Shown: piece after piece, positions 16,900 through 27,292 of the stretch
Numbering within the stretch: position 1 is the stretch's first letter
Layout: each line of letters opens with the position of its first letter
Assembly: GCA_030530215.1 (NCBI GenBank)
Contig: JAUMVJ010000009.1
Span: 1-62,454 of the forward strand
DNA: 62,454 nt
Direction of reading: 5' to 3'
Source: Coriobacteriia bacterium
GTDB lineage: Bacteria > Actinomycetota > Coriobacteriia > Coriobacteriales > Eggerthellaceae
Made by a program: the position numbers and the translations under genes
The notes under the pieces: generated by a model
Databases searched by the model: none
The model's input: the letters and a program-made list of their open reading frames with translations, nothing else
Told to the model about the DNA's origin: nothing

Positions 16900-18186
16900 A
16901 TGACCACCTATTCCGAACTCCCCAAAAAAGAGCTCCTTGATTTAAAGGCGGCGCTTGATAAGGAATATGCGGAGCACAAGGCGAAGGGGCTTTCGCTCAA
17001 CATGGCTCGAGGCAAGCCGGCGGCGGCGCAGCTCGATTTGAGCATGCCCATGCTCGACCTAGTGAACGCCGAGAGCGCCTGCGTATCCGAGAACGGAACC
17101 GACCTGCGCAACTACGGAATCTTGGACGGCATTCCCGAATGCAAGCGCTTGATGGCTTCGATGCTTGACGACGACCCCGAAAACGTCATCGTGTTCGGCA
17201 ACTCGAGTCTTACCATCATGTACGACTCCATAATGCGCTTCATGGTGTTCGGCACCCAAGGCTACACCCCCTGGAGCAAGCTTGATACGGTTAAATTCCT
17301 GTGCCCCGTGCCTGGCTACGATCGCCACTTCGCCATCACCGAGCGCTTCGGCATCGAGATGGTCAACGTCCCCCTGCTTGAGGATGGTCCCGACATGGAC
17401 GTAGTCGAAGAGCTGGTGAAAGATGCCGCCGTGAAAGGCATCTGGTGCGTACCCAAATATGCAAACCCCAGCGGCATCACCTATTCCGATGAGGTGGTGC
17501 GCCGTCTGGCCTCCATGGAATGCGCCGCTGAGGATTTCAAGATTATGTGGGACAACGCTTATTGCGTGCATCACCTTAATGCGGATACCGCCGAGCAAGA
17601 CCAGCTGCTCGACATCGGCAAGGCCTGTGTTGAAGCAGGCAATCCCAACCGCTACTACAAATTTGCTTCAACTTCAAAGGTGACCTTCCCCGGCGCAGGC
17701 GTGGCTGCCATGGCCGCAAGCCCAGCCAACATCGACGAGGTTCGCAGCCACATCACCATCCAGATGATCGGTCACGATAAGCTCAACCAGCTTCGCCACG
17801 CCCTGTTCCTGCGCGACGGCGAGGGCATCGCCGAGCACATGCAAAAGCACGCTGCGTTAATCGCGCCCAAGTTCGAGCTTGTCGTGAAAATGCTCGAAGA
17901 GGGGCTGGGCGATACCGGCTGCGCCAGCTGGACAAACCCGCGCGGCGGATACTTCATCAGCTTCGATGGCTTGGAAGGAACCGCCAAGCGCATCGTCGGC
18001 CTTGCAAAGGAAGCAGGCGTAACCATGACTGGCGCCGGCGCTACCTACCCCTACAAGCGTGACCCCAAGGATTCCAACATCCGTATCGCGCCAACCCTTC
18101 CTCCCCTGGCTGAGCTTGAGCAGGCGATGGAAGTCTTTATCTGCTGCGTGAAGCTGGCAAGCGTGGAAAAGTTGCTCGAGGTTTAA
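16900..18186 (+). CDS. Aspartate aminotransferase, MocR-like class I family
   Basis: This 428-residue PLP enzyme is of the subgroup found in Actinomycetota and Clostridia as aspartate aminotransferase. NMARGKPAAAQLDLS is the N-terminal signature, CVPKYANPSGITYS lies near the cofactor, and the PLP lysine lies in STSKVTFPGAG. It converts aspartate and 2-oxoglutarate to oxaloacetate and glutamate. AAAGGACG precedes the ATG at 16900; a longer in-frame extension covers the promoter region and is not credible. A terminator follows. Confidence 0.88.
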   Translation: MTTYSELPKKELLDLKAALDKEYAEHKAKGLSLNMARGKPAAAQLDLSMPMLDLVNAESACVSENGTDLRNYGILDGIPECKRLMASMLDDDPENVIVFGNSSLTIMYDSIMRFMVFGTQGYTPWSKLDTVKFLCPVPGYDRHFAITERFGIEMVNVPLLEDGPDMDVVEELVKDAAVKGIWCVPKYANPSGITYSDEVVRRLASMECAAEDFKIMWDNAYCVHHLNADTAEQDQLLDIGKACVEAGNPNRYYKFASTSKVTFPGAGVAAMAASPANIDEVRSHITIQMIGHDKLNQLRHALFLRDGEGIAEHMQKHAALIAPKFELVVKMLEEGLGDTGCASWTNPRGGYFISFDGLEGTAKRIVGLAKEAGVTMTGAGATYPYKRDPKDSNIRIAPTLPPLAELEQAMEVFICCVKLASVEKLLEV

Positions 18187-18225
18187 ATCGGGCGGCACAG
18201 GCACGAAACGCTAACTACATGCGAC

Positions 18226-18264
18226 AAAGAGGCTCGGCCATGATGGCCGGGCTTCTTCTTTTTT
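18226..18264 (+). terminator. Terminator of the aminotransferase gene
   Basis: Stem AAGAGGCTCGGCCA / TGGCCGGGCTTCTT is followed by TCTTTTTT. Confidence 0.85.
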
Positions 18265-18367
18265 GCTAAGGAATAAACGAACGCAAAGCTTTTGCAATAA
18301 ATTTCGGGACGAACGCGTTATCGGGCGTATACTTGCAGCCCTTTGTGTCTACGGAAGACAGCAGCCA

Positions 18368-18395
18368 CCTGTGGCAGATCCTACAACCTGCCACA
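18368..18395. promoter_or_regulatory. Long inverted repeat in the SulP leader
   Basis: Arms CTGTGGCAG and CTGCCACAG are a perfect 9-bp dyad separated by 10 nt. It sits about 70-95 bp before the SulP start and could be an operator or a leader hairpin. Confidence 0.4.
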
Positions 18396-18463
18396 GCGCT
18401 ACCTCTGTTGGCTAAAGACCAAGCATTATATACGCACGTTTATCCAGAAAGCCGCACCAGCGC

Positions 18464-20161
18464 ATGCAAAACGACAAGATCAAGCCCATCCTTTTCAGCG
18501 TTATTAAGCATTCCAGCAAAGAAGAACTCAAAGAACAGATTCCCAAGGACATCGTTTCCGGCATTGTGGTTGCCGTGGTAGCGCTGCCGCTTTCCATCGC
18601 ACTCGCCATCGCATCAGGCGTAGGCCCGGAACAAGGTATCTATACGGCAGTGATAGCGGGTTTCTTGATTGCTTTTCTGGGAGGAAGCCGCGTGCAGATT
18701 TCTGGCCCTACAGCTGCTTTTGCCACCATCGTGGCGGGCATCGTGGCCACCGATGGACTCGACGGTCTTGTTGCGGCAACCATCATCGCGGGCATCTTCC
18801 TGATAATTGGAGGCCTGCTGCGCCTGGGCACGCTCATACGCTTTGTGCCCTTCACCATCACCACAGGATTCACCGCCGGCATCGCAGTTACCATCGTCAT
18901 CGGACAGATCAAGGATTTCTTGGGACTCGTCTACCCCACCGGCACCCAAACCATTGAAACTGCAGACAAGCTGCAAGCGCTTGCCGCGAACATCGGCACC
19001 TTCAATGCGGAAGCTTTGATCGTAGGTTTGATCTGCCTGGCCATCCTGATTTTCTGGCCCATGGTAACCGACAGGATTCCCGCCTCCATCGTCTCCGTTG
19101 TTGCGGGCTGCGTGCTAGTTGGCGGCTTAGGCATGAACGCGAGCACCATTGGCGATCTGTACACTATTTCGGGAGGACTTCCCCAGTTCCATGCGCCTCA
19201 ACTGAGCTTCGAGCTCTTCCGCGACGAGCTTGCTAACGGCATGACCATTGCCATTTTGGCCGCCATCGAATCACTGCTTTCGTGCGTAGTCGCCGACTCG
19301 ATGATCAGTTCGCATCATCGATGCAACATGGAGCTAGTGGCACAGGGCATCGGCAACATCGGCTCGGTGTTGTTCGGCGGCATTCCCGCAACAGGCGCCA
19401 TCGCACGCACCGCCGCCAACGCAAAAAGCGGCGGACGCACCCCTATCTCGGGCATGGTTCATGCGCTCGTCCTTTTGCTGGTGCTGGTGTTTTTAATGCC
19501 GCTGGCAGCCCTTATCCCCATGCCCTGCATCGCAGCAATTCTTTTGCAGGTGGCCTACAACATGTCCGGCTGGCGCAACGTGGTGCACCTGTGCAAAACC
19601 GCGTCGAAGGGCGCCGTGGGCGCACTTATGGCTACCTTCTTCCTTACGGTAGCTTTTGACCTGGTTACCGCGATCGCTGCAGGCATGATCATCACGGTAC
19701 TTCTGTTCATGAAGATGGTATCTGAAGAAACCGAGGTTAAGGGCTGGCGCTACTATGGCGACGAAAACTCGCAGATCACGCATCTGCGCGAGCTTCCCAA
19801 GAGCGTGCGCGTATACGAAATTAACGGACCGATGTTCTTCGGCATGAGCGACCGCATTATGGATATCTCGGTCAAATCGTTTACGGAATACCTGATCATT
19901 CGCATGCGCGGCGTGCCCTCGCTTGACTCCACGGGCATGCATGCGCTGGAGGGCCTGTGCGACTATTGCGATAAGAAGGGCGTGCAGCTAATTTTCTCGC
20001 ACGTGAACGAACAACCATGGAAAACGATGGAGCGCGCAGGCATGATCGAACGCGTGGGCGAAGAGCATTTCCGTGCCAACATCGACGATGCCATCGCCCA
20101 CGCCCGCGACCTCATCGAGCAAAAGAAGGCCGAAAAGCCCAGCGAACAAGTGCCCGCCTAA
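18464..20161 (+). CDS. SulP family anion transporter with STAS domain
   Basis: This 565-residue inner-membrane transporter has a hydrophobic core of about 10-14 helices (residues about 30-430) followed by a cytoplasmic STAS domain (about 445-550). The STAS loop is PSLDSTGMHALE. SulP proteins carry sulfate, bicarbonate or dicarboxylates; the substrate cannot be told here. There is no obvious ribosome binding site at the assigned ATG, though the N-terminus aligns in length with the family. A perfect 9-bp dyad lies upstream. Confidence 0.9.
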   Translation: MQNDKIKPILFSVIKHSSKEELKEQIPKDIVSGIVVAVVALPLSIALAIASGVGPEQGIYTAVIAGFLIAFLGGSRVQISGPTAAFATIVAGIVATDGLDGLVAATIIAGIFLIIGGLLRLGTLIRFVPFTITTGFTAGIAVTIVIGQIKDFLGLVYPTGTQTIETADKLQALAANIGTFNAEALIVGLICLAILIFWPMVTDRIPASIVSVVAGCVLVGGLGMNASTIGDLYTISGGLPQFHAPQLSFELFRDELANGMTIAILAAIESLLSCVVADSMISSHHRCNMELVAQGIGNIGSVLFGGIPATGAIARTAANAKSGGRTPISGMVHALVLLLVLVFLMPLAALIPMPCIAAILLQVAYNMSGWRNVVHLCKTASKGAVGALMATFFLTVAFDLVTAIAAGMIITVLLFMKMVSEETEVKGWRYYGDENSQITHLRELPKSVRVYEINGPMFFGMSDRIMDISVKSFTEYLIIRMRGVPSLDSTGMHALEGLCDYCDKKGVQLIFSHVNEQPWKTMERAGMIERVGEEHFRANIDDAIAHARDLIEQKKAEKPSEQVPA

Positions 20162-20200
20162 AGAGATTTGGCGCGCATTGGGCGCTTGGGGCCTCTTCGA

Positions 20201-20854
20201 TTAGAGCAGCTCTTCAATTAAGCCAGGAATCTCCGACGGGGAACCCGCAACAACGCTTGCTGCATCAAGCTCTCCCTCGCGGCCAAAGCCATAGGCGCAG
20301 CCAACGGAAGGAATACCCGCTCGTGTAGCAACATCTAAATCATGGAAGCGGTCGCCAACCATAACTTGCGGAGTTGAATGGCGGTCGTATACCTCTTGAT
20401 AGATTTGCCATTTAGGAATGTCGTTGAAATCCTCGGCGCAATAATACGCATCAAACCATCGATCGAGCCCAAATTGCAAACGATGAACCCTGCAATAGGC
20501 GCTGCGGCAGTTGCTCAAGAAAGCGAGCTCGTAGCCCTTGCCTTTCAGCTCGTCGAGCATCTTGGGGATCCCCTCGAAAAGTCGAGCTTTGCCTTGTGCG
20601 GTCAGGGAATCCATGGACTCACCCACAATATCGGCAGCACGATGCCACACCTCGGAAGGTAAGTCGGGCGCGAAGGTCGTCCACATGGCTTCCGCGGTCC
20701 ACCCAAGCCATTGGCTAATCCAGGCATCGTCGAACTCGCGCTCAGGACAATGCCCTTCTTGAACCAGCCACGCATAGGCTGTCCTAAACGAAGGTCCGTA
20801 GATCGCCATGCTGTTATGCAGCGTACCGTCGTAATCGAAGAAAATAGTTGCCAC
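20201..20854 (-). CDS. HAD superfamily phosphatase (phosphoglycolate phosphatase-like)
   Basis: The 217 residues carry all four HAD motifs: I DYDGT (nucleophile D7, acid D9), II SNC, III Lys in PKWQIY, and IV GDRFHDLD. The helical cap between motifs I and II gives a Gph-like subfamily I architecture. GTG start with AGGAG upstream. The substrate is unknown. It lies just upstream of ribH on the same strand, and HAD enzymes elsewhere dephosphorylate a riboflavin intermediate, but nothing here specifically supports that role. Confidence 0.85.
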   Translation of the reverse strand: MATIFFDYDGTLHNSMAIYGPSFRTAYAWLVQEGHCPEREFDDAWISQWLGWTAEAMWTTFAPDLPSEVWHRAADIVGESMDSLTAQGKARLFEGIPKMLDELKGKGYELAFLSNCRSAYCRVHRLQFGLDRWFDAYYCAEDFNDIPKWQIYQEVYDRHSTPQVMVGDRFHDLDVATRAGIPSVGCAYGFGREGELDAASVVAGSPSEIPGLIEELL

Positions 20855-20866
20855 AGATACTCCTAG

Positions 20867-20908
20867 CCAAAATACAAGGCGAGGCGCAGCTGGAAGGCCG
20901 CGCCTCGC
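20867..20908 (-). terminator. Terminator of the rib operon
   Basis: Stem GCGAGGCG / CGCCTCGC has a 14-nt loop and is followed on the minus strand by TTGTATTTT, directly after ribH. Confidence 0.75.
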
Positions 20909-20922
20909 TCCTTATTGAGATT

Positions 20923-21390
<468 letters not shown>

Positions 21391-21471
21391 TGCTAGATTC
21401 CTTTCAAGCTATTTGCTTTGCAGCTAATTCAATAAGTTTTACTTAATAATTTTTAACTTAAATCAGTGTTA

Positions 21472-22680
21472 TTAATCTGCCATCTGAAGCAGGTGGCCCA
21501 TCTTGTCACGCTTGGTCTTAAGGTAGAAATGATCGTGCTCGGTTTCGGCAACCTGAATCGGAACGCGATCGACAATCTCAAGACCGTAATCCTTGAGCTG
21601 ATAGATCTTGTCGGGATTGTTGGTAAGGATACGCATGGTCTTGATTCCAAGATCGGCCAAAATCTGAGCGCCGATATAGTACTCGCGCATATCGCCCTCA
21701 AAACCCAAAGCAAGGTTTGCCTCAAGGGTGTCCATCCCTTGGTCTTGCAGCTCGTAAGCGCGCAACTTGTTAACGAGTCCGATTCCCCTACCCTCTTGGC
21801 GCATGTACAGAACCACGCCGCGACCTTCGGCCTCGACCTGCGCCATGGCTGCCGCAAGCTGCTGACCGCAGTCGCAACGAAGAGAGCCGAAGGCGTCACC
21901 CGTCAAGCATTCGGAATGCACGCGCACAAGCACGTCCTGACCATCGCCCAGGTCGCCTTTAACCAGCGCAACGTGATGCTCGCCGGTGAGCTTGTTGATG
22001 TAGGCATGTGCGCGGAACTGACCATACTTCGTGGGCATCTTCGTATTGGCAACGCATTCAACATGCTTTTCATGCTTCTTGCGATACTCCTGAAGATCCT
22101 TAATGCTGATGAACTTGAGGTCGAGCTCGCGAGCAAGTTCGGCTAGCTCGCTCGCACGCATCATGGTGCCATCGTCGCGCATAATCTCGCAGCACAGGCC
22201 GCATTCCTTCAGGCCGGCAAGACGGCACAAATCGACGGTTGCCTCGGTGTGGCCGTTGCGCTCGAGCACGCCATGGGGGCGCGCCTGCAAAGGGAACATG
22301 TGGCCAGGACGGCGGAAATCGGTGGGGCGAGACTCTTCGGCAACCACCATGCGCGCTGTGTAACCGCGCTCCTCAGCCGAGATGCCGGTGGTGGTGTTCA
22401 CATGGTCGATTGAAACCGTAAATGCAGTCTCATGGTTGTCGGTGTTCTCACTCACCATGGGCGGGAAAGCCAGCTTGTCGCAAACCACCTTGCTCATAGG
22501 CATGCAGATGAGGCCCTTAGCAACAGAAGCCATTAGGTTGACGTTCTCGGTCGTTGCAAACTCAGCCGCGCAGATGAAGTCGCCCTCGTTCTCGCGATCA
22601 GGATCATCGGTGCAGATGATGCATTTGCCCGCGCGCAGATCTTCAAGCGCTTCCTCGATAGTGTTGAATTCGATTGCCAT
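21472..22680 (-). CDS. ribBA: Bifunctional DHBP synthase / GTP cyclohydrolase II
   Basis: The 402 residues form two domains. The N-terminal half makes dihydroxybutanone phosphate from ribulose 5-phosphate ([19 protein letters not shown]). The C-terminal half is GTP cyclohydrolase II with zinc cysteines in [17 protein letters not shown] and the catalytic region [18 protein letters not shown] precedes the ATG. It starts 11 bp after ribE. Confidence 0.97.
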   Translation of the reverse strand: MAIEFNTIEEALEDLRAGKCIICTDDPDRENEGDFICAAEFATTENVNLMASVAKGLICMPMSKVVCDKLAFPPMVSENTDNHETAFTVSIDHVNTTTGISAEERGYTARMVVAEESRPTDFRRPGHMFPLQARPHGVLERNGHTEATVDLCRLAGLKECGLCCEIMRDDGTMMRASELAELARELDLKFISIKDLQEYRKKHEKHVECVANTKMPTKYGQFRAHAYINKLTGEHHVALVKGDLGDGQDVLVRVHSECLTGDAFGSLRCDCGQQLAAAMAQVEAEGRGVVLYMRQEGRGIGLVNKLRAYELQDQGMDTLEANLALGFEGDMREYYIGAQILADLGIKTMRILTNNPDKIYQLKDYGLEIVDRVPIQVAETEHDHFYLKTKRDKMGHLLQMAD

Positions 22681-22691
22681 AAAAGGATCTC

Positions 22692-23375
22692 CTAGAATCC
22701 GTGTTTTGCTAAAAATTCTTCCGTGATGTCGGACGGTTTCGAAGCGCCGCCAGCAGTAGACGCCGAAGCAGCTTCACTTTGACAAGAGCCGCCCGCAAGC
22801 AGGCGCTCCACATACTTTCCTATGATGTCGGTCTCAAGATTGACCACATCGCCTACGCCTTTCGTGGCTAAATTGGTAACGGCCCGGGTATGAGGAATCA
22901 CCGACACCGAGAACGAATCCTCAGTCACTTTTGCAACAGTCAAGCTGATGCCGTCGATGGTTATCGAGCCCTTCTCAACCACGTAACGCATGATGTCAGC
23001 CGAAGCCTCGATGGTGTACCAGACCGCATTATCGTCAACACGAAGATTGCGAATGCAGCCCGTGCCATCGATGTGGCCGCTCACGATATGCCCGCCGAAG
23101 CGACCGTCCGCCGCCATAGCCCGCTCGAGGTTCACCAGGCTGCCTCCATGCAGCGCACCCAAAGAGGATCGATTGAGCGTCTCGTGCATAACGTCGGCGC
23201 TGAAGCTCTGAGCATCGAAGCTCGTCACGGTAAGGCACACGCCGTTAGTTGCAATGGAATCACCCAAGTGAACGCCCTCGAGAACCTTGCTCGCAGAAAC
23301 CGTAAGAACCGCCGAATGCGCGCCCTTGCGAATGGAGGAAACCTTGCCCACTTCCTCAACGATGCCGGTGAACAC
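22692..23375 (-). CDS. ribE: Riboflavin synthase, alpha subunit
   Basis: This 227-residue enzyme dismutates lumazine to riboflavin. Two similar lumazine-binding barrels are present, the first starting [11 protein letters not shown]. The GTG at 23375 is chosen because family members begin at this FTGIVEE and because it overlaps the ribD stop as TAGTG, with GAGGTG just upstream. A C-terminal tail (after residue 200) is Ser/Ala-rich and variable. Confidence 0.95.
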   Translation of the reverse strand: MFTGIVEEVGKVSSIRKGAHSAVLTVSASKVLEGVHLGDSIATNGVCLTVTSFDAQSFSADVMHETLNRSSLGALHGGSLVNLERAMAADGRFGGHIVSGHIDGTGCIRNLRVDDNAVWYTIEASADIMRYVVEKGSITIDGISLTVAKVTEDSFSVSVIPHTRAVTNLATKGVGDVVNLETDIIGKYVERLLAGGSCQSEAASASTAGGASKPSDITEEFLAKHGF

Positions 23376-24601
23376 TAGCGCACCTCGCATTCGATAAGCA
23401 GGTCGGGGCCCAACTTGGTAACTTCAGGCTCCCCGAGCTCGAAGGCATGCTTGGGGACATCAACGCCGAAACCAGCGACGGGCGAAGGAGCTTTACCACC
23501 CCCGAAAATCTTGGGCGCAACATAGCACTGAACCTTGCTAACTACATCAAAAGCAAGAACAGACCAGTTCAGCTCCGCGCCACCTTCGACGATCACCGAA
23601 TCGATGCCCATAGAGCCTAGCTTCTCCATGAGGTAGCGCAGGTCAACGTGCCCGTCGGCTTCGGGACAGACGATGAACTCGACGTCCCATTCGCGATACG
23701 GCATCTGCTTTTTCATGCTCGACTCGCAGGTTGCAATATAGGTAGGAACCTCGATGGCCGTCTGAACGAGCTTGGAATCAAGCGGTGTGCGCAGATGCGT
23801 GTCGCAGACGATGCGAATCGGGTTGCTTGCGGAAAGCTCGGCAAAACTCACGTCCTCGCCATCCAAGTTCGCCTCGATGGCTTCCTGGTCGGCATCAGTC
23901 TCGAGTTCAAGAAGATCTTCGCGCTTACGCTCGGAAAGACCAATCTCGCCCGCCGTATCAAGGGCAGCAAAGTCGCCTAAGCGGCACGTAAGTTCGGGAT
24001 TGTCCTTAATCGCGGTGTTAACGCCTACCATGATGGCGGCGTAACGGTTGCGATCCTCGTGTACCCTGCGACGCGCTGCCTCGGAAGTAATCCACTTCGA
24101 AGCACCCGTTCGCGTTGCGATCTTGCCATCAAGGGTCATCGCATACTTGAGCACCACGTAGGGCATCTTGGTTTTGATGAAATGGAAGAACGCCTTGTTA
24201 ATGGCGATGCATTCATCAACGCAAACGCCCTCGATAACCTCAATGCCCGCTGCGCGAAGCTGTGCGACGCCGCCGCCGGAAACCAGAGGATTCGGGTCCG
24301 GGGCACCCATGACCACGCGGGCGATGCCTGCCTCGATCAAAGCCTCCGTGCACGGCGGCTGTTTGCCTTCGTGGCAACAAGGTTCAAGCGTCACATAGAT
24401 GCTGGCGCCCTTGGGGTCCTCGGAGCAAGCCGCCAAAGCCTCGCGCTCCGCATGAGGTTGCCCATAAGCCGTATGCCAGCCCTCCCCGATAATACGATCG
24501 TTCTTAACAACGACCGCGCCAACCAAAGGGTTGGGGTTGACCTTGCCCACACCGCGCATGGCGAGTTCGAGCGCTCGATGCATGTAGTAAGAGTCCTCCA
24601 T
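23375..24601 (-). CDS. ribD: Riboflavin biosynthesis deaminase/reductase
   Basis: This 408-residue bifunctional enzyme has an N-terminal deaminase with zinc motif HAE and PCCHEGKQPPC, and a C-terminal reductase beginning about residue 148 (VVLKYAMTLDGKIAT). An acidic stretch of roughly 45-50 residues (about 208-256, rich in Glu/Asp) sits inside the reductase domain and is not usual. The ATG at 24601 has AGGAGG 8 nt upstream. It is the first gene of the operon, behind an FMN riboswitch. Confidence 0.96.
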   Translation of the reverse strand: MEDSYYMHRALELAMRGVGKVNPNPLVGAVVVKNDRIIGEGWHTAYGQPHAEREALAACSEDPKGASIYVTLEPCCHEGKQPPCTEALIEAGIARVVMGAPDPNPLVSGGGVAQLRAAGIEVIEGVCVDECIAINKAFFHFIKTKMPYVVLKYAMTLDGKIATRTGASKWITSEAARRRVHEDRNRYAAIMVGVNTAIKDNPELTCRLGDFAALDTAGEIGLSERKREDLLELETDADQEAIEANLDGEDVSFAELSASNPIRIVCDTHLRTPLDSKLVQTAIEVPTYIATCESSMKKQMPYREWDVEFIVCPEADGHVDLRYLMEKLGSMGIDSVIVEGGAELNWSVLAFDVVSKVQCYVAPKIFGGGKAPSPVAGFGVDVPKHAFELGEPEVTKLGPDLLIECEVR

Positions 24602-24686
24602 AAAAAACACCTCCTTTTATCTAGCGATAATTCCGCGAACACAATCCGGGGAACACCAAGACAAAAAGAGGCGCGAACCTGCCTGC

Positions 24687-24725
24687 AAAAAAGCGCCCCG
24701 AATCAAAATGATTCAGGACGCTTTG
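24687..24725 (-). terminator. Riboswitch-controlled terminator before ribD
   Basis: A long stem (arms AAAGCG and CGCTTT with inner CTGAATCA / TGATTCGG) is followed by six T on the minus strand. It lies between the FMN aptamer and ribD, as expected of an expression platform controlled by transcription termination. Confidence 0.85.
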
Positions 24726-24751
24726 AGTGCAAGACATAGGGACTAGCCCAT

Positions 24752-24861
24752 CATCTTCTTCCATCCAGACTTTACTGTCGGCTTCGGAGTTTCACCGAAT
24801 CAACGCTTGTGGCGCTCGCGGGCTTTACCGCCGGTCGGGAATTTCACCCTGCCCTGAAGAT
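24752..24861 (-). promoter_or_regulatory. FMN riboswitch (RFN element)
   Basis: On the minus strand the leader contains the conserved RFN landmarks in order: GGGCAGGGTGAAATTCCCGA, CCGGCGGTAAAGCCCGCGAG, GATTCGGTGAAACTCCGA, AGCCGACAGTAAAGTC and GGATGGAAGAAGA. FMN binding should favour the terminator at 24687-24725 and switch off ribDE-BA-H. Confidence 0.95.
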
Positions 24862-24967
24862 TGTATTCATTTGTTAGCGAATAGCCTACGCACCAAGCAG
24901 GCCCGAGTCAATCCGAATTCCGTAAATCAGTGAAATTTAATTCCAAATGGAAAGAAACAAGCGCCCA

Positions 24968-25025
24968 CGCAAAAGGGGCCGGCTCGAAACACGCCCACAA
25001 AGCGCATCCCAAACGCCGGCCCCTT
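24968..25025 (-). terminator. Terminator of porGDAB
   Basis: Stem AAGGGGCCGGC / GCCGGCCCCTT has a 31-nt loop and TTTTGC on the minus side, about 120 bp after the porB stop. The rest of 24862-25144 shows nothing I can identify. Confidence 0.7.
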
Positions 25026-25144
25026 CGTTGGAACCAATATGCCCGACCACTGAACGCTAGCGCAAACGAGATACAGCGCAGAACCCTTAGGGTCCGACCA
25101 ACGCTGCCCGCGCAAAGCGCGTACGCTCAAGTCGCTGTTGCAAC

Positions 25145-26089
25145 TTAGAGATTCTTGGAACCCTCGACGCGGCCTTCCAGGTAAGCCCAGAAGTCGTCGA
25201 CATCCTGCTGAATCTCCTCAAGCAAAGCCTCGTTGCCAGGCTTGAACAGATGCTTGAAGCGGCCCTGAGGCTTCAAGAACTCGGTCACGGGGATCAGGTT
25301 CTTTTCGCGAACCGGGGTAAGGGTCCACTTGCCGTTCTCGACCTCGAACAGGGGCCAGAACTTGGAGTCAACCGCCTTGCGGCAAATCTCGGCTGTCTGG
25401 CTGGAATCGATACGCCAACCGCGAGGGCAAGGAGCAAGAACGTTGATGAAGGCGGGGCCGTCGACGGCGATGGCCTTTTCGGCCTTGTTCACCAAGTCGC
25501 GCCAATTGCCGACGCATGCCTGCGCGACGTAAGATACGCCATGAGCTGCGATGATGGAGGTAAGGTCCTTGCGCTTCTCCATCTTGCCCTGCTGCACCTT
25601 GCCAACCTCGGAAGTGGTGGCCCAGGCACCCTTGGGGGTGGCAGAGGAACGTTGGATGCCGGTATTCATGTAAGCGCCGTTGTCGTAGCAGACATAAACG
25701 ATGTCGTGACCGCGCTCCATGGCGCCGGAAAGCGACTGCAGGCCGATGTCGTAGGTGCCGCCGTCGCCGCCAAAGGCAACGAACTTGATCTTCTTGTCGG
25801 CGGGAATCTTGCCGGCACGCTGCAGACCCTTGTACGCAGCCTCGACGCCGGAGATGGTGGCACCAGCGTTAGCGAACGCATTGTGAATGAAAGGCACGTT
25901 CCATGCGTTGTCGGGGTAAATAGTGGTCGAAACCTCCAGGCAGCCCGTTGCGCTGCAGCAGACCACGTCGTAATCGTTGCGACCCATCAGGACCTGACGC
26001 ACCGCAATGGATGCACCGCAGCCGCCGCACAGGCGATGGCCAGGTGCCAGATCATCAGGACGGGCGGAAAGCTCTTTGATGTTAGCCAT
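25145..26089 (-). CDS. porB: Pyruvate:ferredoxin oxidoreductase beta subunit
   Basis: This 314-residue subunit binds thiamine pyrophosphate and a proximal [4Fe-4S] cluster. GDGGTYDIG is the TPP motif and YDNGAYMNTGIQRSSATPKG is typical of PorB. Cluster cysteines are C21, C24 and C50, with a fourth in APCPRGW. It oxidises pyruvate to acetyl-CoA, or runs in reverse. It is the last gene of porG-D-A-B. A 2-ketoisovalerate oxidoreductase is a less likely alternative. Confidence 0.9.
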   Translation of the reverse strand: MANIKELSARPDDLAPGHRLCGGCGASIAVRQVLMGRNDYDVVCCSATGCLEVSTTIYPDNAWNVPFIHNAFANAGATISGVEAAYKGLQRAGKIPADKKIKFVAFGGDGGTYDIGLQSLSGAMERGHDIVYVCYDNGAYMNTGIQRSSATPKGAWATTSEVGKVQQGKMEKRKDLTSIIAAHGVSYVAQACVGNWRDLVNKAEKAIAVDGPAFINVLAPCPRGWRIDSSQTAEICRKAVDSKFWPLFEVENGKWTLTPVREKNLIPVTEFLKPQGRFKHLFKPGNEALLEEIQQDVDDFWAYLEGRVEGSKNL

Positions 26090-26103
26090 GTTGTAACCCT
26101 TCC

Positions 26104-27291
26104 TTACTCTTCGATACCAAGATAGTTAAGAGCACCGTCGTAAGTGCCTTCGACGCGCTGCTCAAGCTGGTCGAACACCTGCTGCACATGCTCAAGCGTG
26201 ACGTCGGCGCCACCCAAACCAACGATGTAGTCGTTGATGAGGATGGGCTCACCAGCTGCCTGAAGAGCAGAACGAACCTCGAGCGCCAAGGGGCCATGGG
26301 CAGCGCCCAGGGAGTCAGAGCGATCGAGAACAGCAACGGCCTTTGCGCCCTTGCAAGCTTCGACGAGCTGCTGAGCGGGGAAAGGACGGAAGATACGAGG
26401 ACGGACCAAGCCGACCTTCTTGCCCTGAGCGCGCAGTTCCTTCACCTTATGGCGAACGTTGCCCGCGCAGGAGCCGATGACAACGACGATGTAGTCGGCA
26501 TCGTCGGTCTCGTAACAATCAAGGGCCTTAACGGGACGACCGGTGATCTTTTCCCACTCGGCGCCATAGCGCTCAAAGGCTTCAAGCGCGGCAAGGTTAG
26601 CGCGACGCTCGATGAGCTTAGTTTTCATGTAGTAGTTGCCCAGCGTACCGAACATGCCCTGACCAGTGGGATTATCGGTGTCGAGCAAGGGGAACTCGGG
26701 GTGATAGTCGCCCACAAATTCCTTGACGGTTTCGTCGTCTTCTTTGCAGCAAACGTCCATTGCGTGCGTGGTAACGAAGCCATCGAGCGCAGTGCAAACA
26801 GGAAGAAGCACGTTAGGGTCTTCGGCAACTTTGAAGGCCAAGATTGTGTTGTCGTAGGCCTCCTGCGCATTCTCGGCAAAGAGCATTACCCAGCCGGAGT
26901 CGCGCATGCCCATGATGTCGGAATGATCGCCGTGAATGTTGATAGGCGCGGAGATCGCACGGTTGGCGTTGGCCATGACGATGGGCAGGCGCATGCCAGA
27001 AGCGATGTGCAATTCCTCGTACATGTAGGTCAGACCCTGAGAGCTGGTTGCAGTTGCAACACGGGCGCCAGCAGCGGAAGCACCGATGCAGGCGGAAAGT
27101 GCGGAATGCTCGGACTCAACGGGAACATACTCGGTATGAACACGACCGTCGGCGACGAACTTGGCGTAAGCCTCGACGATGGTGGTCTGAGGGGTAATGG
27201 GATATGCGGCCATGACATCAGGGGCGCACTGACGCATAGCGTCGGCGACCATGGCATTGCCGGTTGCGGAGAAGTATTCCTTTTCAGCCAT
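26104..27291 (-). CDS. porA: Pyruvate:ferredoxin oxidoreductase alpha subunit
   Basis: This 395-residue alpha subunit carries AYPITPQTTIVE near its start, SEHSALSACIGASAAGARV, and NIHGDHSDIMGMRDSGW, all typical of the four-subunit pyruvate enzyme. VRPRIFRPFP marks the C-terminal transketolase domain. It lies 1 bp after porD and 14 bp before porB. Confidence 0.92.
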   Translation of the reverse strand: MAEKEYFSATGNAMVADAMRQCAPDVMAAYPITPQTTIVEAYAKFVADGRVHTEYVPVESEHSALSACIGASAAGARVATATSSQGLTYMYEELHIASGMRLPIVMANANRAISAPINIHGDHSDIMGMRDSGWVMLFAENAQEAYDNTILAFKVAEDPNVLLPVCTALDGFVTTHAMDVCCKEDDETVKEFVGDYHPEFPLLDTDNPTGQGMFGTLGNYYMKTKLIERRANLAALEAFERYGAEWEKITGRPVKALDCYETDDADYIVVVIGSCAGNVRHKVKELRAQGKKVGLVRPRIFRPFPAQQLVEACKGAKAVAVLDRSDSLGAAHGPLALEVRSALQAAGEPILINDYIVGLGGADVTLEHVQQVFDQLEQRVEGTYDGALNYLGIEE

Positions 27292-27292
27292 G

